Assembly: GCA_018857735.1 (NCBI GenBank)
Contig: JABMCL010003715.1
Coordinates: 927,501-991,500, forward strand
Reading direction: 5' to 3'
DNA: 64,000 bases
Source: Alviniconcha marisindica
Lineage: Eukaryota > Mollusca > Gastropoda > Provannidae
Position numbers and translations under genes: made by a program. Positions 1 to 43,238 of the stretch are shown in pieces. The notes beneath the pieces are model-generated. The model ran no database searches and was not told the DNA's origin. It was given only the letters and a program-made list of their open reading frames with translations. The stretch's first letter is position 1; every line of letters starts with the position of its first letter.

Positions 1-30
1 CCCACAACACACTTAACACCACTCCACCAC

Positions 31-36
31 CCACCA

Positions 37-74
<38 letters not shown>

Positions 75-95
75 CACACACACACACACACACAA

Positions 96-129
<34 letters not shown>

Positions 130-290
130 CACGCACTGACACATACACACACTAAAACACAAAACACACACCACACCCCACACACACCCCACACACCCCA
201 CACACACACACACACACACGTCCACACACACACACACACAAAACGTGCACCCCAACACCCCAAACACACAACACCCCAAACACACACCCC
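31..290. repeat. (CA)n-rich simple repeat
   Basis: Long CA/AC dinucleotide runs, broken by short C-rich interruptions. All open frames here are cysteine/valine or histidine/threonine low-complexity artefacts. No gene is supported. Confidence 0.95.
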
Positions 291-309
291 CTTGGAATCA
301 ATTGTTTGT

Positions 310-398
310 GTGTTTTCTCTCTCTCTCTCTTTTCTTTTCTCTCTCTCTCTTCTCTCTTTTCTCTCTCCCCCCTCTTCCCTTCTCTTCCTCTCTCTCTT

Positions 399-447
<49 letters not shown>

Positions 448-455
448 TACTCTCT

Positions 456-509
<54 letters not shown>

Positions 510-510
510 C
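310..510. repeat. (CT)n simple repeat
   Basis: About 200 bp of CT/TCTC pyrimidine tract on the + strand with a few CCC and TTT interruptions. It is a polypurine-polypyrimidine mirror tract that could form triplex DNA. The 511-1080 stretch that follows is AT/GT-rich with a short G tract near 755-764, and I see no gene in it. Confidence 0.95.
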
Positions 511-1081
511 TAAACGACAACAACCCCAAAACCCAACCCAGCAACAACACCAACCCACCAAACCAACAACTACCCCAAAAAAAATAACACCCAGTGTAAA
601 TTGTTCCCGTCAGTTTATGTGCTTATTGTGAACAAACTGTCTGGACTGACTCGGTGACGGGCCGTTTCAAGTTCCCGCCTGAGTACATCACATGTCCTTA
701 AAGGGGATTGGGGGGGTCTCTTTTTTCTGTCTTTCTGTTGTTGTTTTTCTGGGGCGGGGGGGGGAATCTGTAGAGTATCGTTTATTGTGATTATATTGAC
801 TGTAGTCTGACCAGTACTGGCTGGTGCAGATACAATCCGAGTCTCTTGCGGTGGAAGGGAGAGAACTGTGGTTTTCGTAATCTCCGATCTAACTTTTATA
901 ATGAAAATGCAAAAAAACTGAGCTTATTTGAAACCTTTTTTTTTTTACAAGCATCGCATCTTGTTCCTTTTTATAAAAAGGGCAGGAAAATATGCCTTTC
1001 GATGGTTTATGTGATTTGTTTTTACTCAATACCTTTCAGGTTGTATGCTGTTTTCGCAAAATCCTACTTTTTGTAATTTGA

Positions 1082-1170
1082 TCACGTGACTAAAGAAGCG
1101 GCCATGGCGTTTCGTTCGGGAAACGTGCTGTGAACGTAAATTGTTTCACGATCTTTGTCGCTGCCTTGTT
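1082..1170 (+). promoter_or_regulatory. PRPF8: Candidate PRPF8 core promoter and non-coding first exon
   Basis: A palindromic E-box TCACGTGA lies at 1082-1089 (the type bound by USF/TFE-family bHLH-ZIP factors). About 10 bp later comes GCGGCCATGGCG, which resembles a YY1-type initiator. A consensus donor GTAAGT begins at 1171, so a short untranslated exon probably ends at 1170 and splices to the acceptor TCATCAG at 1942. There is no TATA box in the expected place, as is common for housekeeping genes. The transcription start itself is inferred. Confidence 0.4.
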
Positions 1171-1419
1171 GTAAGTGCGTTGTTGTCGGTAATGCCGTAG
1201 CAGTTACGTTAGTCTGTTATAGTTTTCGGCGCATTTCCATTACGATCGTTGTTTAGTAGTACTTGAACACCTAGATTTTGTGATTGTATGTGTTTGAAAA
1301 CAAAAAATCCTTTCTGGTCGGTGCGTGCGACCGCAGTATTGTTTTCAGTGATTTGTAATCTTCTTCTTCCTTATAGTGTCCAGCTTCAGCACTCTGAAAG
1401 CTCTGACACTTTTAGTGTA

Positions 1420-1500
1420 TGATGGGCTATTTTAATGTTTCCATAATCCACCGAACTCTGATATGGAGTAATGGACTACAGGATCTTTAACGTGCGTAGC
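1420..1500 (+). repeat. Dispersed repeat fragment, family B (copy 1)
   Basis: Lies in the candidate 5'-UTR intron (1171-1942). It shares a mosaic of words with 31712-31795 in the same orientation: TGTTTCCATRATYCAC, GAACTCT, ATGGACT and ATCTTTAAYGTGYGTA. It looks like a fragment of an interspersed element. The remainder of 1171-1942 shows no other feature. Confidence 0.6.
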
Positions 1501-1942
1501 CTACTGCTGAATGAGAATCAGTGAATGCAAAATCATCGACAGATTTGACAACTTACCGGTACTCACTATCTAATAAATTTTGAAGTGCAAAGCAGTGTGT
1601 AAGACCAAATTAAAGAGTGATTTAATTTGGTTACAAAGCACATTTGCACAGCCTGAGCACCTAATTTTAATTAAAGGTTTTTATCCCAGGTAAACTCGTA
1701 CTTGCTGGTATTATAGTACTTCAGTGGATAGGATAGGATATGTGCCAATATGTGGTACTGGTAGTGGAACTGTGGAAATAGTTAAAAGGGTTTGTGGTTT
1801 GTTGTTGCTAGAAGTTGAATAACTCTGATTTTAAAAGAAGAAAAAAGACTGTTAAAGTATGAGTATGAGTATACAGTGCATACAATTTACAATCATTATC
1901 AATGTATAAATTATAATGTAGCTGTTTTTGTACACTCATCAG

Positions 1943-1972
1943 AGTTGACGTAAACGGGAAAGGGAAGCCACT
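1943..1972 (+). other. PRPF8: PRPF8 5' UTR, part in the first coding exon
   Basis: Thirty bases lie between the acceptor AG at 1941-1942 and the ATG. An in-frame TGA at 1946-1948 closes the frame upstream and fixes the start codon. The pyrimidine-rich run before the acceptor supports a spliced leader intron. Confidence 0.6.
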
Positions 1973-32693
<30,721 letters not shown>

Positions 32694-33526
32694 ACGCTGC
32701 TCGTCTTCATGAAAAGAAAAGAAAATGTGTCTGCGAGGAATTTCACTGTTCTTGCACATGTGCAGTGTTCACAAAGGCAGAAGAGACTCTGGCTCTGCCC
32801 AGATGGACTTTATACACAGCAAAGACTGTTTTGACTTCATGTTGTAATGCATTTTATTATGAAACTCACCGTCCTTCATGTTTGTGGATCTGTGGAGACA
32901 CTGATGATGGATCTTCTGTCAGATTTTAGGAGACTGAAAGTGAGGAGTCTTCTCTGTGTGTGCATATAGTCTCCAGGCGTTTTGGTGAGTGAAGCTGGTT
33001 TCTGCTTTTTTTAACAAGTTGTACTACTGCCAGTGGAGATTGTGGCAGTTCATGCACAGCTGCGTTTTCACAACATATGGGTTTATATATTAGTGCGTGG
33101 TATTGTGGTTGTTGCTGTGTTGCTTTTTCTTTGTTCTTTTTTTCCCCAAAGTAGATTAGCTGAACAAAAAGGTTAGACCAGATGTATTTAAAAACCCATA
33201 AGTTAATGGACGCATTTTCATTACAGCAACATAAATTATACACATGTATTGCATAACTTATTGTTAGCCTCACTGTACCCCACCTGTGCTGTCAACAGTG
33301 ACTGCTTGCTGGCACCAGTGTGCTGATGTTAACAGTAGTGCTGACAGTAACAACAGGGGTGACAGTACACTCCACCCACCCTACCTGTCTGTATTATAAT
33401 GAGGCAGTTTCCAAAAAGAACCAGCTTTAGGTATGATTGGTGAGTGTATGACTATGAGTGAACATGAAATACGCAGGTGCAGAGGTATGGGATTAAGCAC
33501 TGTACATTAATGCATGTACTTTGGCA

Positions 33527-33568
33527 CCCCTGATGTAACCGTCATGGTTGATTGGGTGTTAAAAATAC
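33527..33568 (+). repeat. Dispersed core repeat, family A (diverged)
   Basis: CCTGATGTAACC, CATGGTTGATTGGGTGTTAA: the family core with several transitions. Confidence 0.65.
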
Positions 33569-34031
33569 ATTGTCTATCAGTGTTTAGCACAAAATAAGAT
33601 TCACATTTATACGCTTGTGAATGAGTATTCTTGCAGTTGGTAACAAGGTTTTTGACCTTTGTGCATACCAGACTTGAGCTGAAAAGTTAAGCAACTGTTT
33701 AAAACTGCAAGACTTTAGATGTTGGTCTGGAAAACCTTTGACAGATTGAAGGCCCAATCTTTAACCTAGCTCAGTTGAAGATGCACTTTTACACTTGCTA
33801 AGTGTGTTCCATTTATAATAGTTACATCTTGTTTTATTTTTGTTCTGGACTTGGCACTCCCTCACAGAACTCATAAAGCATTGTCTGTGTCTGTCACATT
33901 TTATGTTAAAGCTGCGCCACAGATAATATAGTGTACATATCGAGATGAAAAATAATGTCATTGAATTCAAACTGCTTTCCTAAAATGCTTTGTGGTTTTG
34001 GTGTTTATGTTATTTCCCCTTTTATTTTTAT

Positions 34032-34085
34032 CACCCTGATATAACCTCAGTGGTTGACTGGGCGTAAAACACCAAGTTACTTACT
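34032..34085 (+). repeat. Dispersed core repeat, family A (type copy)
   Basis: CACCCTGATATAACC, then GACTGGGCGTAAAACACCAA and a GTTACTTACTT tail. The tail's TTAC repetition suggests the 3' end of a SINE or LINE. Confidence 0.85.
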
Positions 34086-34129
34086 TTTATTTTTGATTGA
34101 AGTGATGAAACAGTTTTTTGTGGGGGGGA

Positions 34130-34145
34130 GGGGGGTGGGGGGGGC
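34130..34145. repeat. Short G-rich tract in the 3' UTR
   Basis: GGGGGGGAGGGGGGTGGGGG-type sequence near 34121-34145, with four G runs able to form a quadruplex in the transcript. Confidence 0.6.
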
Positions 34146-34348
34146 CTGCAATCAGAATTGACTGATTTTGACAGTTTAACCTTTTTGTTAAAAGTATTAT
34201 GATATGTCTAGAGTCAGGAAAATTTGTGTTCTTGTTCACATGATAAACTTGCATTGTCAGATCATCATCCATGAGTCACTTTGCATTGAAGTTTGTTCAT
34301 TATCGCCATTTTACAGTTTGTGTACATGAATCATTGTTTCAGACTGAA

Positions 34349-34354
34349 AATAAA
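34349..34354 (+). terminator. PRPF8: PRPF8 polyadenylation signal AATAAA
   Basis: The first canonical AATAAA after the stop codon. A GT-rich downstream element (GTGTGTGTGTTTGTGTGTGT) follows at 34393-34415, so cleavage is expected near 34370-34380. Confidence 0.7.
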
Positions 34355-35072
34355 CAATGAACTGTCTATTGTTCCTCTGTGATTTGCTTTCTGTGTGTGT
34401 GTTTGTGTGTGTGTGAGAGAGAGAATGGGAGAGGGCTCTTGCAGCAGAAGAAACACACCTGACCTTTTCCTCATACTGAACTGCAGAAAACATGTCAACA
34501 GGTATTAAAAACAGGATAGTTTTGCTTGTTAGTTAGAACTGTTCTTTGCCCTTTTTAATCACATTTAATTACATTAGAAGCAGAACAGAAATCAACAACT
34601 TTATGAAATATACATTGTGACTTGCAACAACAAGCTGACGTATACAGAATTAGTCCCGTCCCATCACTCGTGGACGATGTCAACATACGTTAAGGTACAT
34701 TTGCAATGCACTCAATGACGCCTTGAGCACTGCCGTCCTCAAAAAAAGACAAGAAAAAAGTTAATCTAAAAATGTAGTGCACAGTCCTAATGATACTATT
34801 TGGGACGGCGGAGGGGGAGGGGGGCACGGGGCTAAATACACTGATACCGACACGCGCGCACCAAAGAGATGAGGAAACTGGATATCCGGTGGTTCAAGTT
34901 TAGAAGTTATAACTTGTTTGGCAGAAAGACGAGAGTTTGGGCAGTGCGTGAAAGGGGAAGTCAGTTCCAAAGTAGGAAGATCTTGAGTATTCGAGAATCA
35001 GGAGAGGAGCGGCAAAGCATACGGAGACGGAGTGCAGACATGTAGCAGTTCAGAGAGGTGAAAGACCAGGGT

Positions 35073-35336
35073 AGTTCCATTTCTAGTATGGCCCCGCAGC
35101 ACATGGATAAATTTAATCAAAAATCAAGAACAAACTGTTTATTCTCAAACCCAGGTACATTTTCAAAGTCTGTGTTCAAATTTTAATTTTTAAAATCGTA
35201 GTTCCATTTCTACGCACGGTATGGCGGTCCTGCAGCACTTCCTGGATAAAATATCAAAGATCAAGAACAAATTGTTCATTCTCAAACCCAGGTACATTTT
35301 TAAAATATGTGTACAAATCTTAATTTTTAAATCGTG
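35073..35336. repeat. Two-copy tandem repeat of about 130 bp
   Basis: Each unit starts GTAGTTCCATTTCTA, then has a GCAGCAC word, ATCAAGAACAAA and CTCAAACCCAGGTACATTTT, and ends TTAATTTTTAAA. Confidence 0.9.
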
Positions 35337-36697
35337 GCTTTAAAGGGCATCATAATCCGCACTTCACACTGATGCCACCTGAGGGGAAAAGACCGGCCCC
35401 GGGAGTACAATAAATTTCGTTTCACAAAACGTACTCCTAGTTTTATAATTTCCAACATGCGCAGTGGGCATGCGTAGACGACAACCGCAAGCTGGATTTG
35501 AACAAAAATGTTTACAAATGACGGTATGGAAGCGCTTCTGTCTTGCAACGCAGAGTAACGAACAACGTGGTGCACTTGTCTGTTTGCCAGTAAGTTCTGA
35601 AACTCATGTTCTTTCATGCATCATTATTTGAAGTGACTTGTTTGATTCATTCGAGGCGTGAAGTACACTGTTGTTGCTAATGATGCATAGTGTCGGCGTC
35701 TGCTACTAGAGTGAGTGAAAATGGAATCAGACGATAAAATTTGATAATGAGATGATCATGAAAAGAAAAGAAAAAATATTGAGGAAAGGAATCCTCTTTA
35801 TTCTGCGTATTTTTTCAAACAGAGAGTAGCTTTTGTTGAGTTTTGAATGCACCCTTTTGAAATGGAAGTCGGGAAAGGAATAAAAAGAAAACCCAAACAA
35901 GTGCGGTGTGAGTGTCTGAGGGAAGGTACCACAAAGTTGACCGGACATTAGACTATTAGTGTACAGTAGATCTACTAAGTTTACAGTGAAAGAAGTCGCC
36001 GTTCTCTACTGTGCCAGTCTTTTTGAAAGTACAAAATTTAACATACAAAAACGATTTTAATTCAAGGAGTACTGAAATCGTATCAATAATCAAATGGTAT
36101 TATAATGGCATATTGTGGCAACCCCAACCGCAGACACAGCCGCAGGAGTGAATGGCAATTTATCCCGTCAGTTCAGTGTTTTAAAACGTTAAAAGGCGTG
36201 ATACATACTGATCTTCAGATACGGAATTAATATTTAGGAAATTGATTATGGCAAAATAGTTCACATTTGTTATCCATTCAGACTGTACAGTGACTATAAT
36301 TTACTTAGAGTTAGAGAAAACGTTCAGAAAATTTAGCAAACTTAGATTAAACGGCGCCGATTAAACATATCAAACCAAAATTAGTATTTTAAAAAAATTA
36401 TTTAAAAAAAGCAGGTTAGGTTTACATTGAAAATTGATCAGCTAGTGATAGAATTAAAACTGGTTTTAAAGAAATCGTAGACTCTGACTAGTCTGAGTCT
36501 AATACAAGTGATGGTGGTTAGGCATATCCATCCAGTTCCACCCAACCCCTCAGTGATCTGAAGGAAGATGGGGTATGTGGAAACCAAGGTCCAGTCAGAT
36601 TGCTGTTGGTGGGAAGTAAGAGTGCAGTAATAGTTCTGGATTGGGGGACATGGTGTTTGTTTTTGTGCCCCCATGGCCATGAGCTGCATATTTTTTT

Positions 36698-36699
<2 letters not shown>

Positions 36700-36728
<29 letters not shown>

Positions 36729-36729
36729 G
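36700..36729 (+). repeat. dG homopolymer, 30 nt
   Basis: Thirty consecutive G after a T9 run. Shorter ones occur at 44878-44899, about 49737-49760 and, as C, at about 52098-52118. Assembly collapse is possible at such tracts. Confidence 0.9.
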
Positions 36730-37600
36730 CTTGAGTAATCCTGCAGGAGGTTTGACACTGACGAAAATCATCCCAGATAAAATCTTGGCTGGATTTCGAA
36801 GATGCTGACATTTTCTACTGTTAATGTTACCATACTGTCTCAGTGTCTGGCTTTGTTTTGTGATAACTAGATGTGTTTGGGGTTGGCATGAAGACAGGTT
36901 TGTGTAAAATTGTACGCACTTGGAAGCATCAGTCTTGTCTTCCTTGTCAGCACCAGTGTTCAAACTTAAAGGCTGGGAAACTTCAATATCCAGAGTCTGA
37001 GTAATGTGGAAGATCAGTTCTGCAGTTCAGTGATGAGGCCAAGGAACAGAGCTGTTGAAGGTCCCAGTGGTGTAGGTTGACTCCTGGTAAAGAGAGGGTG
37101 AAGGGAGCTGTTTTTCTTGTTTTGTCTTGGTTTTTTGTTTGTTTTTGCTTTTTCAGTCAACATCTGTAGTGTTGACCCAGCAGTGCCTTCTCATTTTTGT
37201 GGGCATGCAATGTATGCACTAAAGTATGATCACACTGTGAAGGCATGCAATATATCATATGCACCAAAGTATGATCACAGTGTGAATTATTAAAGGACCC
37301 ATGTCTACTTCATCACAAATTTCACTGCTTCTTGAAAGAGTTGAAGCTGATTTAGTTTTATAATAAAATGATGATAAGAGGTGACTTAGTATCATCAGCT
37401 GGCATTTTAATATAGTTATTTATGGATGGATGGATGGATAGAGGTCAGTAATACTAATAGAGAAGTGAATGATTGAAACAAAAAAGACACTTCTTACTTT
37501 TCTGAGTTATTAGTATTCAATCTTTTAGTTGACAAGGACTGAAGGAGTAGACTTTATATTTTTACCACATATTTGCTGTACCTGTCTTTGAGTTTGACAT

Positions 37601-40600
37601 TTTGAGGCAATTTGCTTTGTGCTTTGTGTTCTTCTTTGATGTAGGCACTGGGCAACCACCATCCATTAAGCAGGAACTGTTTGGAGATTATGCTGCACTT
37701 TTGGGGGTTGACACAGTCACTGTCAGTGTCAGTGCAACCCCAGCATTCAGTATGATGGATAGTTTATCCCATAGTTGTAACAATATTATAATCCTCTAGC
37801 AAAATATAAATATTATTAAATATATGCTGAAACATTATGTGGAGAAATGAAAAAGGTAATAGTTATACACAAAAGTGAGACTGAGCACTGCTATTAGTGC
37901 TAATGCTTTGCGTTCTTTTCAGCAAGTTGAAGGTCTGCTGTGCTAGGTTGAAGGGCTGTTGTGCTAGAGTTAGTGTTAGTGTCCAGAGCCAGTGTTGCAA
38001 GTTGCACTGGTCAGGGACTGGGCGCTTCCCACTAATCCCAGTCAGAAGAAATGATGGATGGGGGTGTAGCATGACAAAAGGTAATAGGGAAATGAGATGG
38101 CAAAGGAGGTAATGACATTCACTGGAAATGAGCCTGGAGGCAATTCAGCCCAGTGGTGTATATTGTTTTGTTTTTCTTCTGTTCTGTAGTTACAGTAGTA
38201 CTATGTATCATTTGTATGTGTCATTGTATACTGTACTATATATAGTAATCCATTCAGCTTCAAGGATTTGAGAGTGAATACTGCGCTTGGTTTAGGAATA
38301 GGAGCTGTGATTTTATTCTGATTATATCTTGAAAATGTATTATCAGGATGGTGAGCCAGATGCTGTTATTGTAAATCACAGTGGTTGATGATAGTCTATT
38401 GTTTTGAATTAATGAAGACAAGCAAAAGTTAGACTTGGAGTGATCAAAATTAAATCCAGTACCAAGTGTACTGGTTTCAGATTTTATAAATTTTATCTAA
38501 TTCTAAATTTATGATGATGCTATCATTCTGGAGAGCATGTAAATATGGATATATATCAGTTGCTTGGATAAGATTGGTTGCTTAGATTTTAGTTCCTTAT
38601 AAATATACTGTCAGATATTGATTAACCAACGTCTATTGAGATAACTTTTAATATTTAATTTAGCCCATTGGATTGTTACCTTGCCCTAAGTCGTAAGTGT
38701 CACTTTACCTGTGTTGGGATGTTTACAGCATGTCAAAGTTAAACTATTTTACTGTTTTAGTGTTGAGTTGCCCTTTGGATTTGTAATTGTATACACAAAG
38801 GAGCAGCTGTGGTGTAAAGGAAGTGAAATCCAGTGTGACTTGATTATCCGACTGTCCTCCAAGTCTTCTAGTTTCCTAAACAGTTGTCCATCTGATAGCC
38901 TGATACATTTTGCGGCACTGTGGCACAGCATTTTCTGGAAGGAAGTTTCATTTTCTGAGGGAAAAAAGAAAAAAATGAAACGAACACTCTGCAGTTCATT
39001 CACCTGAGCTCAGTCTGAGTGTGTACAACAGGCGCTGCTTTGGGAGATCAGAGCAGGTGTGCACACAAGGCTTCACAAGGACATTGCTGAGAAAAAAATG
39101 ATAGTACCAACTCTAATAGTACCAACTCTAAATCTGTACCAGCCATCCTTTGTGACAGTCAGTGAACAAATGTATTGTAGTTTGCAAGGTGAGGCAGCTA
39201 TCAGTATCAGCATTAATCAATTAATATGACAGACTTGTATGTTACAGCAGAGAGAGAGAGAGAGAATGTATAACAACAGTCCAAGCATGCACTGGTTCTA
39301 AAAACTTTTATTCCAAATTTTCGCCCATGATGGCTTTGTCAAGGCCTGCCTGGTCAGCTGGATTCCTACAACACGCCAAGAGACATACAAGAGAGCCTTG
39401 TTTTGCTGTCTATGTGCATAGATCCAGAGTTTTAGTACTACATGAGCGGATAATTTGTTCAGCTTGCAGTCTGTCAGGAATGAACATTTTCAGCTCATTT
39501 GTTTCTAGGTGTTGAGAATGGGAGTCAGTTACAACTTACACCTGCGGGCAGCGGCCCAGAACTCACTGAGGCCAAAAACAGTCAGATCAGGTTACAGCAG
39601 ATGTGACATCGGAAACTAACTGATTAACACAGTGTACACGTTTGTTAAGTTTTTGATTGTGTTTATTTAGTTGTTGTTTTTCTTTCAGAAGTACACATGT
39701 AGATGTACTATACATGAAGAGATTTAACAAAATTAATTTGGATTCAAATAACCCCATTTAATTTTTTTTGCTGTAAAGTAGAATTATAGTATAATATATT
39801 ATATTTAAACCCAACTGTTGGCTGGTGGCAAAAATGGCAAACACAAGACAGATGCTACCAGTTTTTGTCAGTGTTCTTAAAGTCAGCATAGACTATAGAG
39901 ACACTGAAGTGTGATTAGTCAGTGTGGATTTATTGCAGTAATGTTACTGAAACAGTGGATTATCACACTGTATTCAAGTGTGTGTGGGGGCAAATGTTCA
40001 TAAACTTACACTGTGATAAGTCAGTGTGGATTTATTGCAGCAATGTTTTTCAAACAGTGAATTATCACCCTGTATTCATGTGTGTGTAAACTGGCAAATG
40101 TTTATAAACTTTGATAATAAATACTTGATCCTGTCAGTGTTAAGTACTAATACAGTAATAGTCATAATATATTCAGTCTTTGCTGACAGCAAGACTGATT
40201 TTTTAAAATGATAATTCATGTCAGTGAAAATGTTATTTAGAATTAGAGTGTCCTTAGTGTGCCTTTTATGGACTGTTTGATTTGAGACACTTGAATGCAT
40301 ACCTGAGCACTGTCCCACAAGTCTGTCTGTGTAGGAGCTACAGCTTAGAGATAGGCCCCATGACTTAGACTGAGCATTCTGTACAGGACTGAGACAGGCA
40401 GAATGATTGATCAGCATTGTGTTTGGTTTGATCCCTGAAGCAGAGAGCTGTTGACTAAATGGATTAGCCAAAAAGCCAGTCAATCTTCTAGAGTTGTCAC
40501 TATGTCAGAGTCGGGGTGACTGTGATTGGAATCAAGGAGAAGATAGAAAAGACAAAAGGTTTAGGGGACCTTTGTGTACCCACCTGCACACATTCTTTGT

Positions 40601-42850
40601 TGAATGGTAATGAGCGTTACAGTTACAGGCATCTGTGTGATACTGTTGTAAGTTGTGACAACAGGAAATGCAAGCAGACTTTGGTTTCACCTAAATATGT
40701 ATTGCTGATAATGTACTAACTCTCTGTTTCTTTCACTTTTTCAGTCTCACTACATCTGTCTCTATCTCGGTTATTTCCTTCCTCCCTTCCCATTGTACTA
40801 AGTCTCTTTGTCTCTGTTTCTGTCAGTCTCACTGTGTCCGTCTCTGTCTCTCTGTTGTTTCCTTCCTCCCTTCCTGTACATTTGTCACAAAATTAGCACG
40901 GCATATTGCAATAATGTATGTTGTTTTGTCTAATTTTGCTATGACTGGACTAGGTTATATTAAAAACAAAAACAAACCATTAACATTGTTTTGTTTTTCA
41001 ATCATGCCACATGGCAATAACAAATTAGCAACAGCGCCAATCCTAGTAAGTTAAAGTCACTCACAACAGTACTAAGCAACAGCAGCAGCAACAACAAACC
41101 CAACGAAAAGCATTTATATGAAAACATGCATGATGCCAATTTGCTGTTAATGAGTCTTCAGTGATGGTGATAATTATTGAACAGTGTCATACACTAATGC
41201 AGTCGTAATATATATAATTATTTATAAATAATTGTTCTTGCGAGCATCAATGTGTGTTACCGTACATCATATACCAGATGTATGCATACCCACTTTAAAC
41301 AAGATCAAAGAAAATTCTGCACTGGGGTGATTAAAGTTTAAATCTAAAATTTGATTTCTGTACACTGAAATTGAGATTACAGTTCACACTTTTCTCCACA
41401 GATGTGTCCATCTAAACACCTAGGTCAACATATTGGGTTTGAAGCAGTGTTGGCAGAAGCTCAGTTTTTATCTGGGTGGTAAATCGCCCGATTCGTTGGC
41501 AAGCTACAGCTGTACATGATTCCCACCCCCTAGTGCCTGCAATGCCAAGGGAGGATAGGGATATGGGATTTATGACAGTTTAGGATGGGAAAATTCATCT
41601 GCAGGTATATTTTTGTATGAACATTATGCCACATGCTGTGATTTGTATGAAACCAGCTGCACTCACAGGTTTCAGTCAGCCGAATTATGTTTGCTTACCA
41701 GATTTTAAGGAACTATGTCTGAAGATGGGTGTTGAAACAGTTCGGGTGGGGAAAAGAGCACTGCTGGGTTTACGATATTCAGGTAAGGAGTGTAGAATTG
41801 TGCCATGGTTGTAAAAGCAGTCTGACTCAGTCAGTGTTTGTGGTGGCTAGTGGTGGTAGACAACTATTTTTTTAGCTGTGGGTGGAACCGGAAATGTGTT
41901 TTTACTTAAGTTGAGCACATAATGTGCAGATTTTTTAGTCTTGGTCAGCACTCAAATCATTCACATGATTCAGCTGTCATGGTGTCGGAAACTTGAAAAA
42001 GGATAGGAGAATTGTACAGCTGGGCAGCGTTAATGTGTGTGATTTGTTACTACATTCCACTCTGACCAAGCATATTGACATAGTATCACTTAGAAATGTA
42101 GCCAATTAGCACTGTGAATAATAGATATTTATAAATATAGTTATTTGTATAAAAAGAGTTGTTTAAGAAAATAATTATGTCTTTCTTTTGTTGATTTGAA
42201 CAGTTAAACTTGTCTGGTTAATTTGAAGAATTTTTTACTCAGGGGGAGTTTACAGTTTTTAGTGATATACCCATCTCATGAAGTTTATGGTTTTCACATA
42301 TTAAGTGGTAGTAAGATTGTCTATAAGTATAACAATATAAAGTATATATATCTAAATAATATGACTGTTCAGAACAGCCTTACTCCCAAGTTTCCTGATC
42401 CAGGACATTGTCATTGAATAAAGAATTGCCTTGAACAATGGGTTGTGTGAGTCTTCCAGTTTTGTGAGTGACACATCCGGAAAAATAGTTGAGCAAGAAA
42501 GGGTGAGAAAACTCGCTAAACTCAGTCAGTCAAGGCCAGACATGACAGTGCCCACACATACATACGGCAGGTTAAAAAAGTCGTGGATAGTGCTTGAATC
42601 AAATTACTGCTGCAGCAGTTAGCATGTTGATTGTTATAACTTATATCAAAGAGTTGTTAGTCGACAATACATGTGCTGTAGCTGGTTGGTTGGAAGGAGT
42701 GTTCAATTGATATTGATAATCACAAACCAACATTAAGCAGCTCAGATTACAAAGAGAGGACCCACCCCCAACCTCAGCCCAACCCCACCCTCCGCAGCGC
42801 TGTCAGTTTGGAGCGTCACTAGTAACACTGTGTGTCTTGCTGGCTTTCAG
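37601..42850. other. Non-coding stretch with weak exon-like windows
   Basis: Open windows after AG-type acceptors occur at about 37646-37799, 38761-39007 and 41669-41782, but none matches a family I know and none chains in frame to the next. A 114-bp doublet lies at 39911-40130 (CAGTGTGGATTTATTGCAG twice) and a pyrimidine doublet of about 80 bp at 40735-40880. AATAAA at 42417-42422 followed by GAATTGCCTTGA looks like a retroposed 3' end. Confidence 0.5.
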
Positions 42851-43238
42851 AGCCCTGTCATTTCATCGTTCTCGAAATGATGCATCACCCAGCCTTGGAA
42901 TGGAGACGCCCCCATCACCACCGGGACTCCGCCGCCTGTCACTGAATTCATGCTGCACCCAATCTTCTGAGAACCTCCACTGCTGAAACCTGCCTCTCAT
43001 CACTGCTTTCTCTGCTCTGGTACCACTGCCGTTGGTGCTTCTCTCTCACTCTCTGGAGCCAGCGCTTCTGGGTGTCAGAGTGAGGGGATTGGGAGGGTCT
43101 GGTGGAATCCTGTACCGTTCGTCTTCCTTCTGATTCTGGTGGTCTTGTGGTTGTTGTCGTCGCTGCTGCTGCATGTCTGGCTGTCTTCCATCGCTCGGTT
43201 GCCTTGGGAAGGAGAAAAGGCCTCGCAGAAAGGACAAG
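42851..43238 (+). other. Exon-like block with good splice-site context (unassigned)
   Basis: Acceptor TGGCTTTCAG ends at 42850. In one frame 44 codons run to TGA at 42984, rich in Ser/Pro (METPPSPPGLRRLSLNS). Near the right end an ATG at 43173 opens 22 codons, MSGCLPSLGCLGKEKRPRRK plus DK, up to AAG/GTATTT at 43239. This resembles a first coding exon with a Cys/basic membrane-anchor N-terminus. I cannot find a partner exon, so it stays a candidate. Confidence 0.2.

Larger units (their letters stand above)
32694..34375 (+). other. PRPF8: PRPF8 3' UTR (inferred)
   Basis: About 1.7 kb of non-coding AT/GT-rich sequence follows the TAG, up to the first good poly(A) signal. It carries two forward family-A repeat copies (33527-33568 and 34032-34085). 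The end position is inferred from the signal. Confidence 0.55.
34376..37600. other. Intergenic stretch, no gene seen
   Basis: AT-rich sequence with no supported exon on either strand. It holds a two-copy direct repeat at about 35073-35336 (CTCAAACCCAGGTACATTTT in each), a dG tract (36700-36729), a 45-bp doublet around 37200-37285 (AAAGTATGATCACA) and a TGGATGGATGGATA run near 37423. Confidence 0.7.

Noticed and set aside
245..631. Open frames of 70-130 codons over 1-630 on both strands
   Set aside because: They translate (CA)n and (CT)n tracts only.
41669..41782. Symmetrical 114-nt exon-like window with CACTCACAG acceptor and GTAAGG donor
   Set aside because: The acceptor region resembles a repeat at about 44219-44243 (AACCAGTTGCACTCGCAGGT), no partner exon fits, and the peptide is unfamiliar.
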